From: Eutreptiella sp. 'Long Island Sound 2002'
Taxonomy: Eukaryota; Euglenozoa; Euglenophyceae; Eutreptiales; Eutreptiaceae
DNA: 64,000 nt
Reading direction: 5' to 3'
NCBI GenBank assembly: GCA_964036045.1
Contig: OZ038378.1
Coordinates: forward strand, 142,390,933-142,454,932
Of the stretch, positions 24,285 to 36,309 are shown piece by piece (the stretch's first letter is position 1; every line of letters begins with the position of its first letter). The notes below the pieces were generated by a model that was not told where the DNA came from, did no database searches, and worked only from the letters and a program-made list of their open reading frames with translations. A program made the position numbers and the translations under genes.

Positions 24285-25795
24285 CGACGGAGGTATTGGA
24301 CAACGTCATGGCAACCAGAGGTACACTGATGGGGATCAGATGGCACCTTGACAGCTCTGAGATTGCACGAAGGTGGCATTGATATGGCATTGGAATGGCA
24401 CTGAGATGCTATGGGGTTTGCAGTCATGGGGATGGGGGAGAGAGCAATGGAATATCACGAAGATGGCACACGGATAACACCAAGACGGCACTGTGATGGC
24501 ACCAAGACAGCACGGAAATGTCATTGAGATGGCATCGAGGGGACATTGCGGTGGCATTCGGGCACAACAGCGATGGCACTAAGATGGACCTTTGAGGCAC
24601 TGGAATGGCACTCAGCGGAGGTATTAATGGCATGGTGCCAGCGACTGAAAATGCGATGCATTGGGGTGGCACCTCGATTACATTAAGATGGCAGTGAGAT
24701 GGCAGTGAGATGGCACAAATAGGGCAGATGGTACCGAGATGGCACCATGCGCCTGAGCATTATTGCACTGCCACATCCATGTCATCTGTGCCCCATCTCA
24801 TGGCATCTTCTTGGTATAGCAGTGCCATCCCCATGCTATTTTCATGGCATTTGAGCGCCATTTCAGTGCCAGTGCAGTTCCATTGCGGTGCCCTCTTAGT
24901 GATATTGCGGTGCCACGGCATTGCCACGTCACTTGCACTGCAATGCACGGTATCTCAATGCCATCTCAGCGCCATACCACTGCCACTGTAGTAGCATCCT
25001 CGTGCCATCCTAGTGAGATGTGCCATCTCAGTGCCATCGGAGCCCCGTCTCTGTGCCTTTGGGTGCTATGTGTGTGCTTTAGCACCGTTTCCGTGCCATC
25101 TTAGCGCCACAGCAGTGCCTTCTGAGTGCCATCGCGGTACCATCCCCATGCCACCTGAGTGCTATCATATGGCCTACCCAATGCACTCCGTGTGTCATTT
25201 GTATGCGTCGTAGTGCCAATACCGTCTCAGTGCCATCACAATGCCATCTCACTGCCATCCCATTGGCAGCACATCGTCATCTCAATGCCATCTCACTGCC
25301 ATGGCACTGCCGTATCGGTGCCTTCGGGATGCCATTCCATCGCCATCTCCGTGCCAGCATCATGCCACCTTAGTGCCATGTCCATGCCGTTTTCGTGCTA
25401 CGAAAGTGTTGTTTCCATACCATCTCAGTGCCATTTCAATGCCATTGTTATGCCATCACACTCCCATCTCACTGCCACATCAATGTCCCTTCACAGCCTT
25501 CGCACGGCCATCTCAGTCCCAGTGCCATGCGCACCGCTGGCTTGGTGCCATCTCCGTCCCTTCTCAGTGCCATCGGACGGGATCTCATTGCCACCTCTAC
25601 ACCATTCCAACCATTGCAGAGGCATTTCTGTGCCATCGGTGGCATTTCCCCCTGCCATAGTGGCGCCATCCCAGTGCCATGTCAGCTCCTTCCTAATGCC
25701 ATCGCAATGCCATTGCAGTGTGATGGCTGGTTCATCGCTGCACCATCTCAGTGGCATTGTGGTGTCATGGCAGTGCTAATGCAGCCAGTTCTAGC
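24285..25795. repeat. Degenerate GATGGCACTGA minisatellite with strand switch near 24765
   Basis: From 24285 to about 24760 the plus strand carries degenerate copies of GATGGCACTGA at 10-18 bp spacing. From about 24770 to 25790 it carries the reverse complement (TGCCATCTCAGTGCCATC). Isolated patches of the second orientation recur at 26140-26290 and 26510-26570. The array thus forms a large, imperfect head-to-head inverted repeat. No gene is present. Confidence 0.85.
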
Positions 25796-27757
25796 CAATC
25801 CCCTGTGATGGGCTTTTAGTATGTGACAAATGTGTGGCACATCAAACAAGCTCCGCCATTCTGTGAAGCTGTTTTGCCTCTCATTTTGTATTTCTAGCAG
25901 AGCTGTCCAGCGCCTCTTTCCATGGCGAGCACAGTCACAGCCATGCAGAATGGTATGAGTGGCAGTCAGCCCCATATGTGTTCTGTGGCTCAATCCAATG
26001 GTGGTGTGGAAGAGCGCCCGTTCACACAAGTCCCCATTCTTCACAATTGTGCCTACCATTGCCTTTCACGAAACTGTACACAGGACAACCTCAAGCCTCG
26101 ACAGCATACGTGGGAATCTGGCATATTCAGGTCTCTTTACGGAGCTGCCATTGCGCCATTGCAATGCCATCTCAGCACCGTTTGAGTGGCATCGTACTTC
26201 CATGGGTGTGTCGTCATCGTGCCATATGAGAGCCACCTGTGCCTCATCTTCCTGCCAACCAAGTGCCACCGTGGTGAGGGAATAAGGTGAACCCACGTGA
26301 CCACGCCAATACACGGGCACAAATGGTTATGTGTTGCTGTGAGAGTTGTTTTGGGGGGCTGTGCAGGCGCCGGCGGCAACGCCCCATGGCACCTTCCCCC
26401 GCAAATGATTGAGTCCAGACCTGTGTTCATGTGACCTGCAGGAGGGCGGCGAGGGCAGGGGACGACCACAGATTGCAGTTGCGGTGCAGACACCAGCTGG
26501 CATTTCCACTCTATTGCCGTCTCAGTGCCGTCGTCATGCCGTCTCAGTGCCACTGCGGTGCCAGATGAGTGCAAAAATATGGAGGCACACCCAGCGGGCC
26601 AGCCCCCGACCTCACCTCAACCCAGCAGCAGCCCATATACAAAGACCATGCACACCAGCGGCACTTTCCCGGTGCTGGAGGAATCCATGCCCATAAAGTC
26701 TTCAAACAATGGGTGCCAAACAGGAGTGTTCGTGGGGCATGCCATTCGGCACTCAATGAATTCGGCACCTAAACCCGGTGCCTACTTAATTAGGTCCCAA
26801 AAACAAATCACATTCCAAACAGAAGTCTGGTCGGACCCTGCCTCCTCTTTCCCTGTACATGAGCTATGGGTCTGCGCCCTGTGCCCTGTCTAACAGTGAT
26901 CCCGTGTACCAATTTCCAAGAACTATCTTGAGTTCTCATGAACATTTCGAGTCAGCCCCCCCCCCCCAAAAAAAATTCGGTCCGAACGGAAGTGTTGGTT
27001 GGGCAAGGCATTCATTGGACATGGGGGAGGGGGGGGGCGGTGTGCTTGTTGGTTGAGATTGTGGGGCCTAAACGCAACGCACTCAGTGACTTGGCTGTCT
27101 CCCACTGCGACTTGGACTGGCTCCTGATTGCTCGGGGATGGTGCGGGCAAACACACCCGAATGTCCCACGGCTTACGGCCGAACGTCGCCCGGGTCATGT
27201 CGAGCAACATCCGGAGCGAAGGGGCGACCTGGGCCACACTGTGTGGGAGGAGATGGACTCCGTCCCCCAACAGCCCCCCCCCCCCCTCCCCCATTGCCTC
27301 TCAATGCCTCGGGGCAGTGTATCGATGCCCCGCCGGTACCCCCAGTACAGCGAACCCGCATCTGTGTTCGTCCCACTGATGTCTGTCCAGTTGGCCACAC
27401 TGGACCCCCACCCCATCGCTGGCGGAGTCGCTATGCCCCACTCTGAGACCGTACATCCCCACCTCCCACCCCAACTACCAGAGTGCCCGTAGGCTCTGAG
27501 CATGACGGCCGGACTCAGGGGTCGCCAGATTGAACTGGACTTGGGTGACAGCTCCAAGTGTTGAGCACGGTGCCCCGAGACGCTCTAGGGGTCCCACAGA
27601 CGTCTCCGCTTGGTCCTTCCCGCCCCCCTCGATGTTGGTCATCTGCCGCGCGCGGGGGGGGGGGGGGGGCGGTGATGCAAATGCATTTTTGTGCATTTTT
27701 TTTTTGCATCTATCTTGCCTTCGGTTTCCTTTTATTGTAGCCATCCAGGGACAAGCA
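25796..27757. other. No recognisable gene
   Basis: Contains two small patches of the 24-25 kb minisatellite, a (CA)-poor C/A run at 26957-26976 and G/C runs at 27026-27036, 27276-27286 and 27656-27670. No domain was found in any frame. Confidence 0.4.
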
Positions 27758-27850
27758 CCATTTTGACAGGGGGAGGGAGGGGCAAATGCATTTGCATTTT
27801 TTCTTTGCATCGCATTTTTTTTTTTGCAATCTCAACTCGCATCCCCCCCT
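27758..27850 (+). repeat. ~95-bp repeat upstream of carboxypeptidase exon 1
   Basis: CCATTTTGACAGGGGG, then a GCATTTGCATT-type stretch, then CTCAACTCGCATCCCCCCC. The same order recurs at 29046-29150 in the gene's intron, in the same orientation. Confidence 0.65.
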
Positions 27851-28114
27851 CTCCCCCACCCCCCTGCATCTGCTACGCATTGCTCATCCGATGAATCCCC
27901 CTCCAAAAGACCACCGGCACAGCACAGCCTCCCCTTCTCCAACAAATCGGCAAAGAACGCGCCGCGCCGCACGACGCCGGGGGGTGCGACGCGCGTCGCC
28001 GCGCGCACGGCCCGCGGCACCGCGCCCTCTCGCACACGGCGTTCCCCCGCGCGCGCACCCGCGGTCCTGCTCTCCCTCTCAGCCCATGCCCATCCCCCAC
28101 ACGGAGCGACGGAG

Positions 28115-31100
28115 ATGACGATGGCGGCCGGCGGTCACCCGTCCTCCCCATTGCTCGGCCACGACGGCGCGGCCCTCCGTCGATACGAAGGCCCGGTCCA
28201 GCGGCTCCGGGCCCATGGCCTCATGCTGCTCTGGGCTCTCGGCCTCATCGCGGCCGTCCTGGCGTGCCTCCCTCCCGCCGCGCAGGTCCGGGGCACGGCC
28301 GAGGCGGCGCAGCGTCGCGTGGCCCCCGACGCGGCGCCGCTGATGCTCACGGCGCTGTTGGAGGAGGGCCGGACGGCGGAGGCGCGGGCCGCCTCGCGGG
28401 TCGTCGTGCACGGGGTCGCCCTGGGGCACAGCGGGTACTTCTCCGTGCCCTCGGCCTCCGGGCGCAACACCAATCACTTGTTCACGTGGTACCAGCCGTG
28501 TGAGGGCTGCGACCCCCGCACCGCCCCGTTGATCCAGTGGTTCAACGGGGGGCCCGGGTCCCCGGATACCGCAGGTCGCCGTCCGGCGCATGCCCCACGC
28601 GCCTCCCGTCCCTGCTCCCCTGGAGGGTGCCTTTCAATGGAGGGGCCTGGGGGGAGGGCCCCCGAGACTGGAGGGGCGGGCAGGGGCTGGAGGGAGGCTG
28701 GGGGGTGCACAGGATGGGGAGATGGACAGTGAGTGGAGCGCACTGAGGGAGGGAGGGAGGGGGGGGGAGGGAGGGAGGGAGGGAGCGGGGGGGGAGGGAG
28801 GGAGGGGAGGGAGGGGAGGGAGGGACGGACGGAGGGAGGGAGGGAGGGAGGGAGGGAGAGATTGAGTGAGTGAGTGAGTGAGTGAGTGAGTGAGTGAGGG
28901 AGGGAGGGAGGGGAGGGAGGGAGGGGAGGGAGGGAGGGGAGGGAGGGAGGGTGGGTGGGAGGGAGCGGGGGTTGGAGAGGGCGTTGGCTTGTAAAGGGAG
29001 GGAGGGAGGTGGATAAGTGGGAGATACAAAGGAGGGAAGGAGGGGCCCATTTTGACGGGGGGCGCGGACAAAATACAAACGCATTTGTTTGCATTCCTTT
29101 GCATCGCGTCTTTTGCAGCCTCAACTTGCATCCCCCCCCCCCCCCCAGGCAATTCATGGGCCTGGGTCGGGAGTTGCAGTGCTTGAGGGGGCGGTCGGGG
29201 GCTGGGGAGTGGTACGGTGTCGGGGTGTGGGGCTGCGCGCATGAGCGCGGGAGGGGCCTGTCCCGATATCGCCCTTTCCCGCCTGCGGAATGGTCCGATT
29301 GCATTGTACCACAGCGCTCGGACCTGGTTTTGAGTTGTATGTGGACCAGCCTCGGCGGTCCGGGTGATGCTTATGTCTGGCGTGAAGACCCATGGCCGAT
29401 GAGAACTTTACTTTGGGAGGGGGGGGGGGGCTTGGAGACCACTGGGCTCCGCGAAGACGGAAACAACACCGGCAAGAGCACCGGCCGCAGCGGCCGACAG
29501 AACGCAGCGACCCAACGCAACATGCGAAGGGAGGGACGGGTGACTGTCCAGGGCCCCGTAAAGGCACAACAACCCGACGGCATGTCACACAGGGGGGGGC
29601 TGGCGATGGCTCCAAGCCCCCCCCCCCATCCCCCAAGTAAATCTTTCAGAAGCCCATCCTTCATCCTCCCCCCCCACCCCTCTGCAGCCCCCCCCACCCC
29701 TCTGCCTATCAACACCCCCACTTCACCTGCTCACGCTGCCGCTCCACCTCCGGCCCCTGGTACTCCCCACACCTCCGCTCCACCCCTGCCCCTCCTTCCG
29801 CCCGGAGGCCACCGCGTCCACTGCGTGTGTGTGTGTGTGTGTCCAGGGGCCTTCAATCAGATCGGCAAGTTCTACGTCGGGCCCGACCTGCGGCTGCGCG
29901 CGCGGTGCTTCAGCTGGTGCCGCACGGCCAATTGCCTGTTCGTCGACAGCCCCGTCATGACGGGCTTCTCCTACCAGACCAACGCCAGCGGCGGGTTCGA
30001 CCGGGACCGCGTCGAGTACACCGCCACGAGCGCGGCCGCCGCCGAGCAGGTGCTGCAGGTGCTGCTGCAGTTCCTCCGGCTCTGGCCCGAGCACCGGCGC
30101 GCCCCGTACTACGTCCAGGGCCTGTCGTACGCCGGGATCTACGTGCCGCACATGGCGCGGGCGGTGCTGCGGCACAACCGCCGGGGGGGCGCGCCGCGCA
30201 TCGACCTCCGGGGGATCGCCGCGGGGGACCCGGTGATGGACAACGCGTACCAGTACCCGACGTACGCCCCGGCGCTGGAAGCGCTCGGGCTACTGATGGA
30301 GGACGAGGCCCGGCGGGTGGACGCCATCATGCGCCGCGCCGCGCGCTGGAGCGCGCGCGACTGCGCGCGGTCGTTCGCGGAGTGGAACCGCGTGTGGAAC
30401 GACGACGGGGGCTCCTCCTGCGCGCCGCACTGCGAGTTCCTGTTCCGGCGGTTCACGGGGTCCGAGAACACGGAGCACGTTCTGCTCGGGGCGCAGCCCC
30501 GCGCCTTCGCCCACTTCCGCCGGTTCCTGATGGGGCACGTGGCGGCGTTCCACGTCGCGGGCAGCCCCGTGCTCCGCGGGCCGGGGCCCGCCCTGGCGGA
30601 GGGGGGCGCCGTGTACGCCGCGATGGTCCGGTCCGGCGACCTGTGCGGCCCCTCCGCGCCGCTGTACGCGTCGCTGTTCCTCGACGAGGGGCTGGACGTG
30701 GTCGTGTACGCCGGGAACATGGACCCGCTGCTGGGCCCGGCGATGACGGCCGCGGGGGTCCGCGCCGCGTGGGACTACGCCGCGGCAAACGTCTCCGGGG
30801 GCGCCGCCGCGCGCGCCGCCTTCTACCGGCGGGAGAAGCAGGTCTGGCGCATCGCGGCCACGGACGCCGCGCCGGCGGGGTACGCCAAGTGCCTGGAGCG
30901 CCCCGGCCACCGCTTCTGCTACGTCGTGGTCCGCGGGGCCGGGCACGAGGCGGCGTCGTACGCGCCGCGCGCCATGTACGACCTCAACGAGCGGTTCCTG
31001 CACCGCCGGGCCTTCGCCGGGGACGCGCCGGCCGGCGGCACCCCGCAGTGCGCCCCGTGCGGCGGTGCGCCGCCGTTCGCGGGCGGCGCGGTGGCCGCGT

Positions 31101-31126
31101 GCGCGGACGTGCCCCCATTGTGGTGA
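28115..31126 (+). CDS. Serine carboxypeptidase (peptidase family S10), two exons
   Basis: Exons 28115-28574 and 29847-31126 join in phase 1 to encode 579 residues. The junction restores the family signature: NGGPGSPDT from exon 1, then GAFNQIGKFYV from exon 2. S10 enzymes remove C-terminal residues from peptides, in vacuole/lysosome or outside the cell. The inferred triad is Ser247 (GLSYAGIYVP), Asp446 (AGNMDPLLG) and His520 (GAGHEAAS); LFVDSPVMTGFSY is also typical. Residues ~35-56 form a hydrophobic helix after a basic N-terminus, a signal peptide or anchor. NAS and NVS are possible N-glycosylation sites. Oddities: Glu before the nucleophile (GESYAG) is Leu here, and the usual GGPGCSS is GGPGSPD. 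The protein may therefore differ in specificity or be a weak enzyme. ATG 28115 is the first in-frame start preceding the hydrophobic segment. Confidence 0.9.
29046..29150 (+). repeat. Second copy of the ~95-bp repeat, in the carboxypeptidase intron
   Basis: CCATTTTGACGGGGGG, then CGCATTTGTTTGCATT, then CTCAACTTGCATCCCCCC and an AG, in the same order as 27758-27850. The two copies flank exon 1 as direct repeats about 1.2 kb apart. Confidence 0.65.
29440..29600 (+). repeat. Dispersed repeat family R, intronic copy
   Basis: Colinear with 10142-10305 over about 160 bp, including GACAGAACGCAGCGACCC, GGGTGACTGTCC and GGCATGTCACACAGGGGG. Confidence 0.8.
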
Positions 31127-31454
31127 CTCGGTCGCGGCAGGGGTGTCACCGTATTGGGCCACGTCTTGCAGTTGTGTGATGACCAACATATTGCAGCTGT
31201 CTTAAGGTGTGGGGACAACGGTGTGGGCACAGACAAGGATGATGACCAAGGCACAGACAACGTGGATGTTTTGGTGTTTGCGGGGTGCATGCTTTATTGT
31301 TTCACCAATTTGGTCCCAGGTTCAATCTTTGTTGGGATTGGGAGTCAGTGTTCGCATTGTGTGTATGTAACGACTTCGTGATCGTTCGCAGTCTGCATGG
31401 ACTCTGCATATGTCATTCCGGGGCTCAAGGGGCTACCATGCGGTGGAAATGTAA
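31127..31454. other. 3' flank of the carboxypeptidase gene; no gene seen
   Basis: A TGTAA lies at about 31365-31370; that pentamer is a polyadenylation signal in green algae, but whether it serves here is unknown. No RNA gene or ORF was recognised. Confidence 0.3.
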
Positions 31455-31661
31455 ACTTTTGCAGGGTTTCACGGACCTGTAGCCAATCAGAAACCCTGGA
31501 GTGACCTCCTCCAAGAGATCAATTCACCAGGTTGCACTATTCATTGTGTCAACGTCCCATCACACGTTCGGGTACATGGCAATGAAGAAGCCGACTGGCT
31601 TGCAAAAGCTGGCAGAAAATCTGATCTGAACAGCTTGAAACGCCGTACACCGGCCTTCTAA
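31455..31661 (+). pseudogene. RNase H C-terminal relic of a second LINE
   Basis: An open stretch of 68 codons ending in TAA at 31659-31661 encodes VNVPSHVRVHGNEEADWLAK and a basic tail. It matches the last RNase H block (PSHV..GNEEAD.LA) of LINE ORF2, including the final catalytic Asp. The LINE at 1-5.3 kb has the equivalent block PSHVDILGNNEADRLAEQG, but the two differ too much to be the same family. Nothing upstream resembles the rest of RNase H, as expected for a strongly 5'-truncated copy. It is shorter than common ORF cut-offs. Confidence 0.75.
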
Positions 31662-32012
31662 GGCATTGCCTCCCCTGAGCGCACTTCACTTGGTAAACCT
31701 TCCCTCATACATTCCTAATCTCACTGCACACTTCGCACCCCTTCTTTTGCCAACGCGTTAGATGTCTCAAATTGGGCTCTTCTTTCTGCGGACCAGGTGG
31801 TCCTCAGCCACACAACTACACATATCATGTGAAACAGGCAAAGTCTGGACATCATCAATGACTTGGAGAGCACCAGCAGCTGCTGGGGCTCCTCTACATC
31901 ATGCTCATGCGATGAACGTTGTAACATTGCCTCCCATGCGTCTGATCAATGAATGCGTTCTACAGCGCCTCACACACACCACACACACACACACACGCAT
32001 GGGCATCAGAAC

Positions 32013-32130
32013 TCATGGTTCGGTCGCCTAGTGGTAGGATGTAGTTGTTGAACCTCGCAGTTTGAGCATGATTTGAAAGATTTGGGCGTCACACACACAC
32101 ACACACAGACACACAGACACACAGACACAC
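32013..32130 (+). repeat. tRNA-derived SINE-like module with (CA)n on both sides
   Basis: GGTCGCCTAGTGGTAGGAT resembles a tRNA D-arm/A box, and GCAGTTTGAGCATGATTTG is a decayed B-box region at tRNA spacing. It is followed by TTGGGCGTCACACACACA. The same GGGCGTCACACACACA tail occurs at 48898-48915. CA repeats lie at 31970-31997 and 32090-32130. Confidence 0.45.
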
Positions 32131-33220
32131 CCCACTGCATTAGTCTCTTAGGAACCCAGTTTTAGTTTGGCCAAAGAAGTGTCGCCCAGCCCCAACAGTG
32201 AGGAAGTGGTACAGGATGCAGGCAGTGTGTATATACAAAGCTGTCGCCCCAAACATCATGAGCCTACATCAATGACGAAGGCAGTCCTACTCAGTCCTAC
32301 TCAGGTCACAGGTACCATCCCTTGAACGCTCACCTGTTCATAGACGTGAACGCTGTACATAGCACCTTAACAGATTCACAAACTGCTTCTGTTTCAATCT
32401 TGATTGTGTTCGCGTCCTTGGACCAGCATAGCTGGCCCCCCTGGGGTTCAACGTTTCAGAACCTGCTGGCACCGCAAAAATAGAGACAGTGGAGCTGAAC
32501 GAGCAGGTCGTGTTGGTGCTTCATTGTGCACATTACACAACGATGAGAACGAGGAATGCACTTGAATCGAAGGCCCCAACCCCCGCCCAACGCAGCCAAT
32601 TCTGGGATAAGAAATTGTATGGGAGCACACTTGTATCATATGATTGATCTTGTTGGAACTGCCGAACATTGCTGCATATGCATACCAGGACGTGCATGTG
32701 GAGCGCTTTATGACCTGTTTGCGGCCAACACAGCCAACCACACAACAGCAGGCTGGTGAGGTCGGGATTCCCCGCGCTCATCAATTTAAGTTGCGACGTG
32801 GTAGCCGTGTCAATAGTCTCCCTGCATCATTCTTTGGATTGTGAAGGGGGTTTGCAATATGTCAATGGACTGTGCTCTTATTCGTGGACACAGGTACAAT
32901 CAATTCATGGCTGCACAACAAACATATTTCTGTAGTGCGTGTGCCGTGCCTTGTATAGTACAATGCATGTCACATGCCCTGTATTTGCTTTAGTGCCCCG
33001 TACAGGTCCACCGGAGTGGGCCTTCTGATCATGCCATGCTTGCCCATGCATCCCCGCCTTTTGTATGTGCAACTTTATTCCTTGGGGTTGGTTGTAGGAT
33101 GAAGTCCAATATTTTAGTTGCGCCCACTTTGATACCGAAGCATGTTGCGGAACAAACATTACCTCAATGCAGTACAAAGGAGTTAAACAGTGTGGTGGAT
33201 TGGGGGGGGGGGGGTGGAAG
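32131..33220. other. No recognisable gene
   Basis: Moderate GC DNA without ORFs of interest, repeats or RNA genes. Confidence 0.4.
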
Positions 33221-36200
33221 GGGGGCTGGTGTTACCTAAGTAACGCCACAGTGTGGGCCAGCAGCAGTGCGTCTGCTTGTACTACGACTGCGATACCCGT
33301 TGCCGGGGGCCCAAGTGCAACGCAAACCCGGGGAACGCGTCGCAGGTCCGGGACGGTTGACAGGCCCCGGCTGCCGGGGACGTGCCGGGCGGCGGCTGCA
33401 CCCGCGCCCGGCCTGTGCGCACGCTGGGCCCCGGGGTATTGGACATGGGTGTGCCCGTTGCCCTGTCCCTGCGCAATCCCTCCGTCAAGCGCTGCCCCGA
33501 GCCTTTGCCTCGTGTGTCTTGGGCCTGTGTTGCGTGCCCCGCGGGCACGTGGCGCACAGGGGCCATTTGGGCCTGCACATGGGCAGGCCCCCTACGTACA
33601 GTTCCCTCATGCCTCCCAGACCTTCGCTGCAGCGCATCCGGAATTTGTCCACAAATGCAAAGCTTGGCAGGTATTGTCAGGGCCGGGCCCTCCGCTGACG
33701 ACGGTGGTGTCTGCATGAGACCCCAATTAGGCCTTCCCCCTTTGTGACCCCTCCGTTGTCCATGCCCCCATGCCTCTGGTGCGAGTGCATGTGGCGTGTG
33801 GTCCGCCCGGTCGGTACAGAATCTCTACCGCCCCCTTGACTAGCACCCACCCTTGAGTTGTACCCCCGGGGGGAGGCAGCGGCAACAGCCACTTTGAGTT
33901 TTCCACTCTTCATTAGAGGGTTGGACATTCAGCTTCTCCTGTTGGACAAGGTAGCGTTATTGGTGCGGTGCGGAGTAGTTTGTATTCCTGGCACGCTTCA
34001 CAGTCCCCGTTATTGGGATGATGTTATTGCAACTGACCTTCAAAGCCCCACCTCACTCAACCCCCGCATGCGCCGGCCAAAAGCTGTAGCCAACCATCAT
34101 GATTGCTGAAGTCTGGTCACTAAAACAGCTGCAAAAATGGAGCAACCTCCCCCCTGCACGACCCCCACCGCGGTCTGTGTTTTGGCACCTCATATTCGAC
34201 ACTGAGAACCCCCCCCCCCCTCCCCCCACACAGATCCGTGGATTGAACTTCGGCCATCTGCATTACACACCAGGAGGAGGTGGGCTGTGGGGCGGGTGCC
34301 GTGCAGTGTGGAGGGGGACATGGGGCAAGGACAGTTCCGCAGAGGAGAGGGATCAGCGCGTCGCCCCCACGTAGTGTCCGCAGCAAGTGAGTATGGGAAG
34401 GGGAATTTGGCCACATCAATCCATTTGGTGAACCCCCCCCCCCCCACACACGGACCCCCCCCCCCCCCCACACACGCACCCATAATTTACGCAAAACAAA
34501 AAATCGCAGAAAAATGAACCCCTCCGGATGAAACTCCCTCCTCCGTAAGTGGAAAACCTTCATTTTGGCCTTCGGGGAGGCAAAATGCCCGGCCCCAGCC
34601 CCCTAACTCATGATGGCAGTGGGTGGGGCATCATGAGCAGGCCCCCAACCTCTCGCAATGTTTGCAGCTGGACCCATAATCCCCCAACCCAATGGGTGGA
34701 CCCCCAACCCCCTTATCCAAGAGTTGAGCATTCTCAAAGAGCGAACACGCATGTCCACCCACGCAGGGAGCAGGCCGGGGTGCAGGGGTCTGAGGAAGGG
34801 GCACTAACAACACCCCCCCCCCCCCCATGCAAACTCTTTTCTTGCACCTCTCTGATCTGCTGCTGCACTGATACAGCGCAGAAGCTGCACAGATTGCAGT
34901 GCAAAGTCCCGTAACAATCAACTCCCTCTTTGTTGTGGCCTATCTTAGAGCCGGAGAGACTGACATGGGGCCAAGCCATTGCTTGTGTCCAGCTGCTGGG
35001 CACTTGCGGAGTAGTTACATGTCCTGATTGATTGGGGTGGGAAAGGGGAAGACGAGCCGTCCCTCTCTCCGATGCAGCCAAGCTCCTCCACCACCCAAGT
35101 ACACCCCATCTCAGACCTGCATGTTAGGCTTCACTGCTCACGCCAGCTGCTATATGATGTGTGCTTGTAGATTGTAGATTAGTGGTAAGTGGTCAAGCTT
35201 TCATGTCTGCTCCACCTTGGCAGTGTTTGGCACTAGACAAGGCTCGGGTCCAAAGGGGGCGATGTCAGTGCGGGTTTGCAAGCCTGAGGCGATGCATTTC
35301 GGGTGCTTTGTCACATGTACGTTCCAAGTTGTGCAATGTTGGTCCTGTAACGGAAAGTTTGCTGCAATGGCAAATGCAAAAAAAAAACGATTGTAAAGGT
35401 GAGTACAGGGCACTTGGAACCTGGCCAAAAATTCATGGACAAGCTGACCGAGCACGTTAAAAAGACCCTCCATGAGGACTCGTATCGGAACGCAATTCTT
35501 GCTTAGAAAGCCTAAGTCATCACACGTGAAGTTCCTTGCAACCTCCCTCTTTTCTAGTATCACACATGGAAATAAATCATGCATGAGTGATGATATTTTG
35601 GACCGCTAGAACGATATCACGCATGCATTTGCCCTCCTCAACTGGATAACAAGGCAAAACATGGGTCGTAACGAGAACCTTCAGATGTAGCCATATATAA
35701 GCCAAGAAAGCAACCATTGATAGCTGATTTGCCAGCAGCCTAGTAAGCTTTCGGCAGGGTGGAAATGATTTTTACTTGGAGTGGTATTGGTGTGCAATAC
35801 TATTTTGACCACCTCCTTTTTCTAATTTCTTTTCGTCATGTGTGGTTGGGGTGTACTTGCCTTTGTCACCGGGCTAATGGAGGCACATTCCTAGGATGAA
35901 CTTATCGTTGAGCATGTGTTTTAGGGTGAAGGCCAAGCCCAAGCCTGATCGCAGTGCGGTTGGTCCTCAACACACGGACCAATTCATGCATTCGAGCAAT
36001 TTGATTTGTTTGCAGGACAAGATGACACACAAGGGGTTGCAAGAGTCATAGCGCGTACAGTTTTGGACAGTTTTGTCGTATTTGTGTGAGAAAGCTACGC
36101 TCTATGGAACATGATGGACTTGCCCGCATTTAGTTTTGCTTGTGCCGCATGCATGGAAAACACTTTGTAGAATACGACCATTCCGGTGGATCTCTTGCAG

Positions 36201-36309
36201 AAATACCAGCACTGGCTCACACAATCCGGTGGGCTAGGAGCAAGTAAAGGGGTGGGTTTAACGGAGATGTTGGATAGTCTGGTGGATCTGGACAATTTGT
36301 CCAACGGCT
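33221..36309. other. No confident gene; possible stray exons and poly-C tracts
   Basis: A cysteine-rich open segment (33262-33358, CVCLYYDCDTRCRG) ends near a CAG|GT, and another open segment ends AWQ at a CAG|GT at 33670. Neither could be linked to a gene. C runs lie at 34210-34222, 34432-34446 and 34456-34470, and one at 34812-34826. Confidence 0.25.

Larger units (their letters stand above)
28575..29846 (+). other. Carboxypeptidase intron with simple and dispersed repeats
   Basis: A GT-AG intron of 1,272 bp (GTCGCC ... GTGTCCAG). It contains a GGGA/GGGAGG tract (about 28745-28965) interrupted by (GAGT)n at 28864-28898, the ~100-bp repeat at 29046-29150, the repeat-R copy at 29440-29600 and a (GT)n next to the 3' splice site. 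The splice is supported by the protein match across it. Confidence 0.85.

Noticed and set aside
29827-31179. Second plus-strand ORF over carboxypeptidase exon 2
   Set aside because: It is an out-of-frame shadow; the S10 motifs are in the other frame.
33240-33700. Cys-rich and GC-rich open segments that might be exons
   Set aside because: Two segments end at CAG|GT, but I could not connect them into a gene or identify a family.
35160-35260. tRNA-like boxes (AGTGGTAA, GGGTCCAAA)
   Set aside because: Only weak box matches and wrong spacing.
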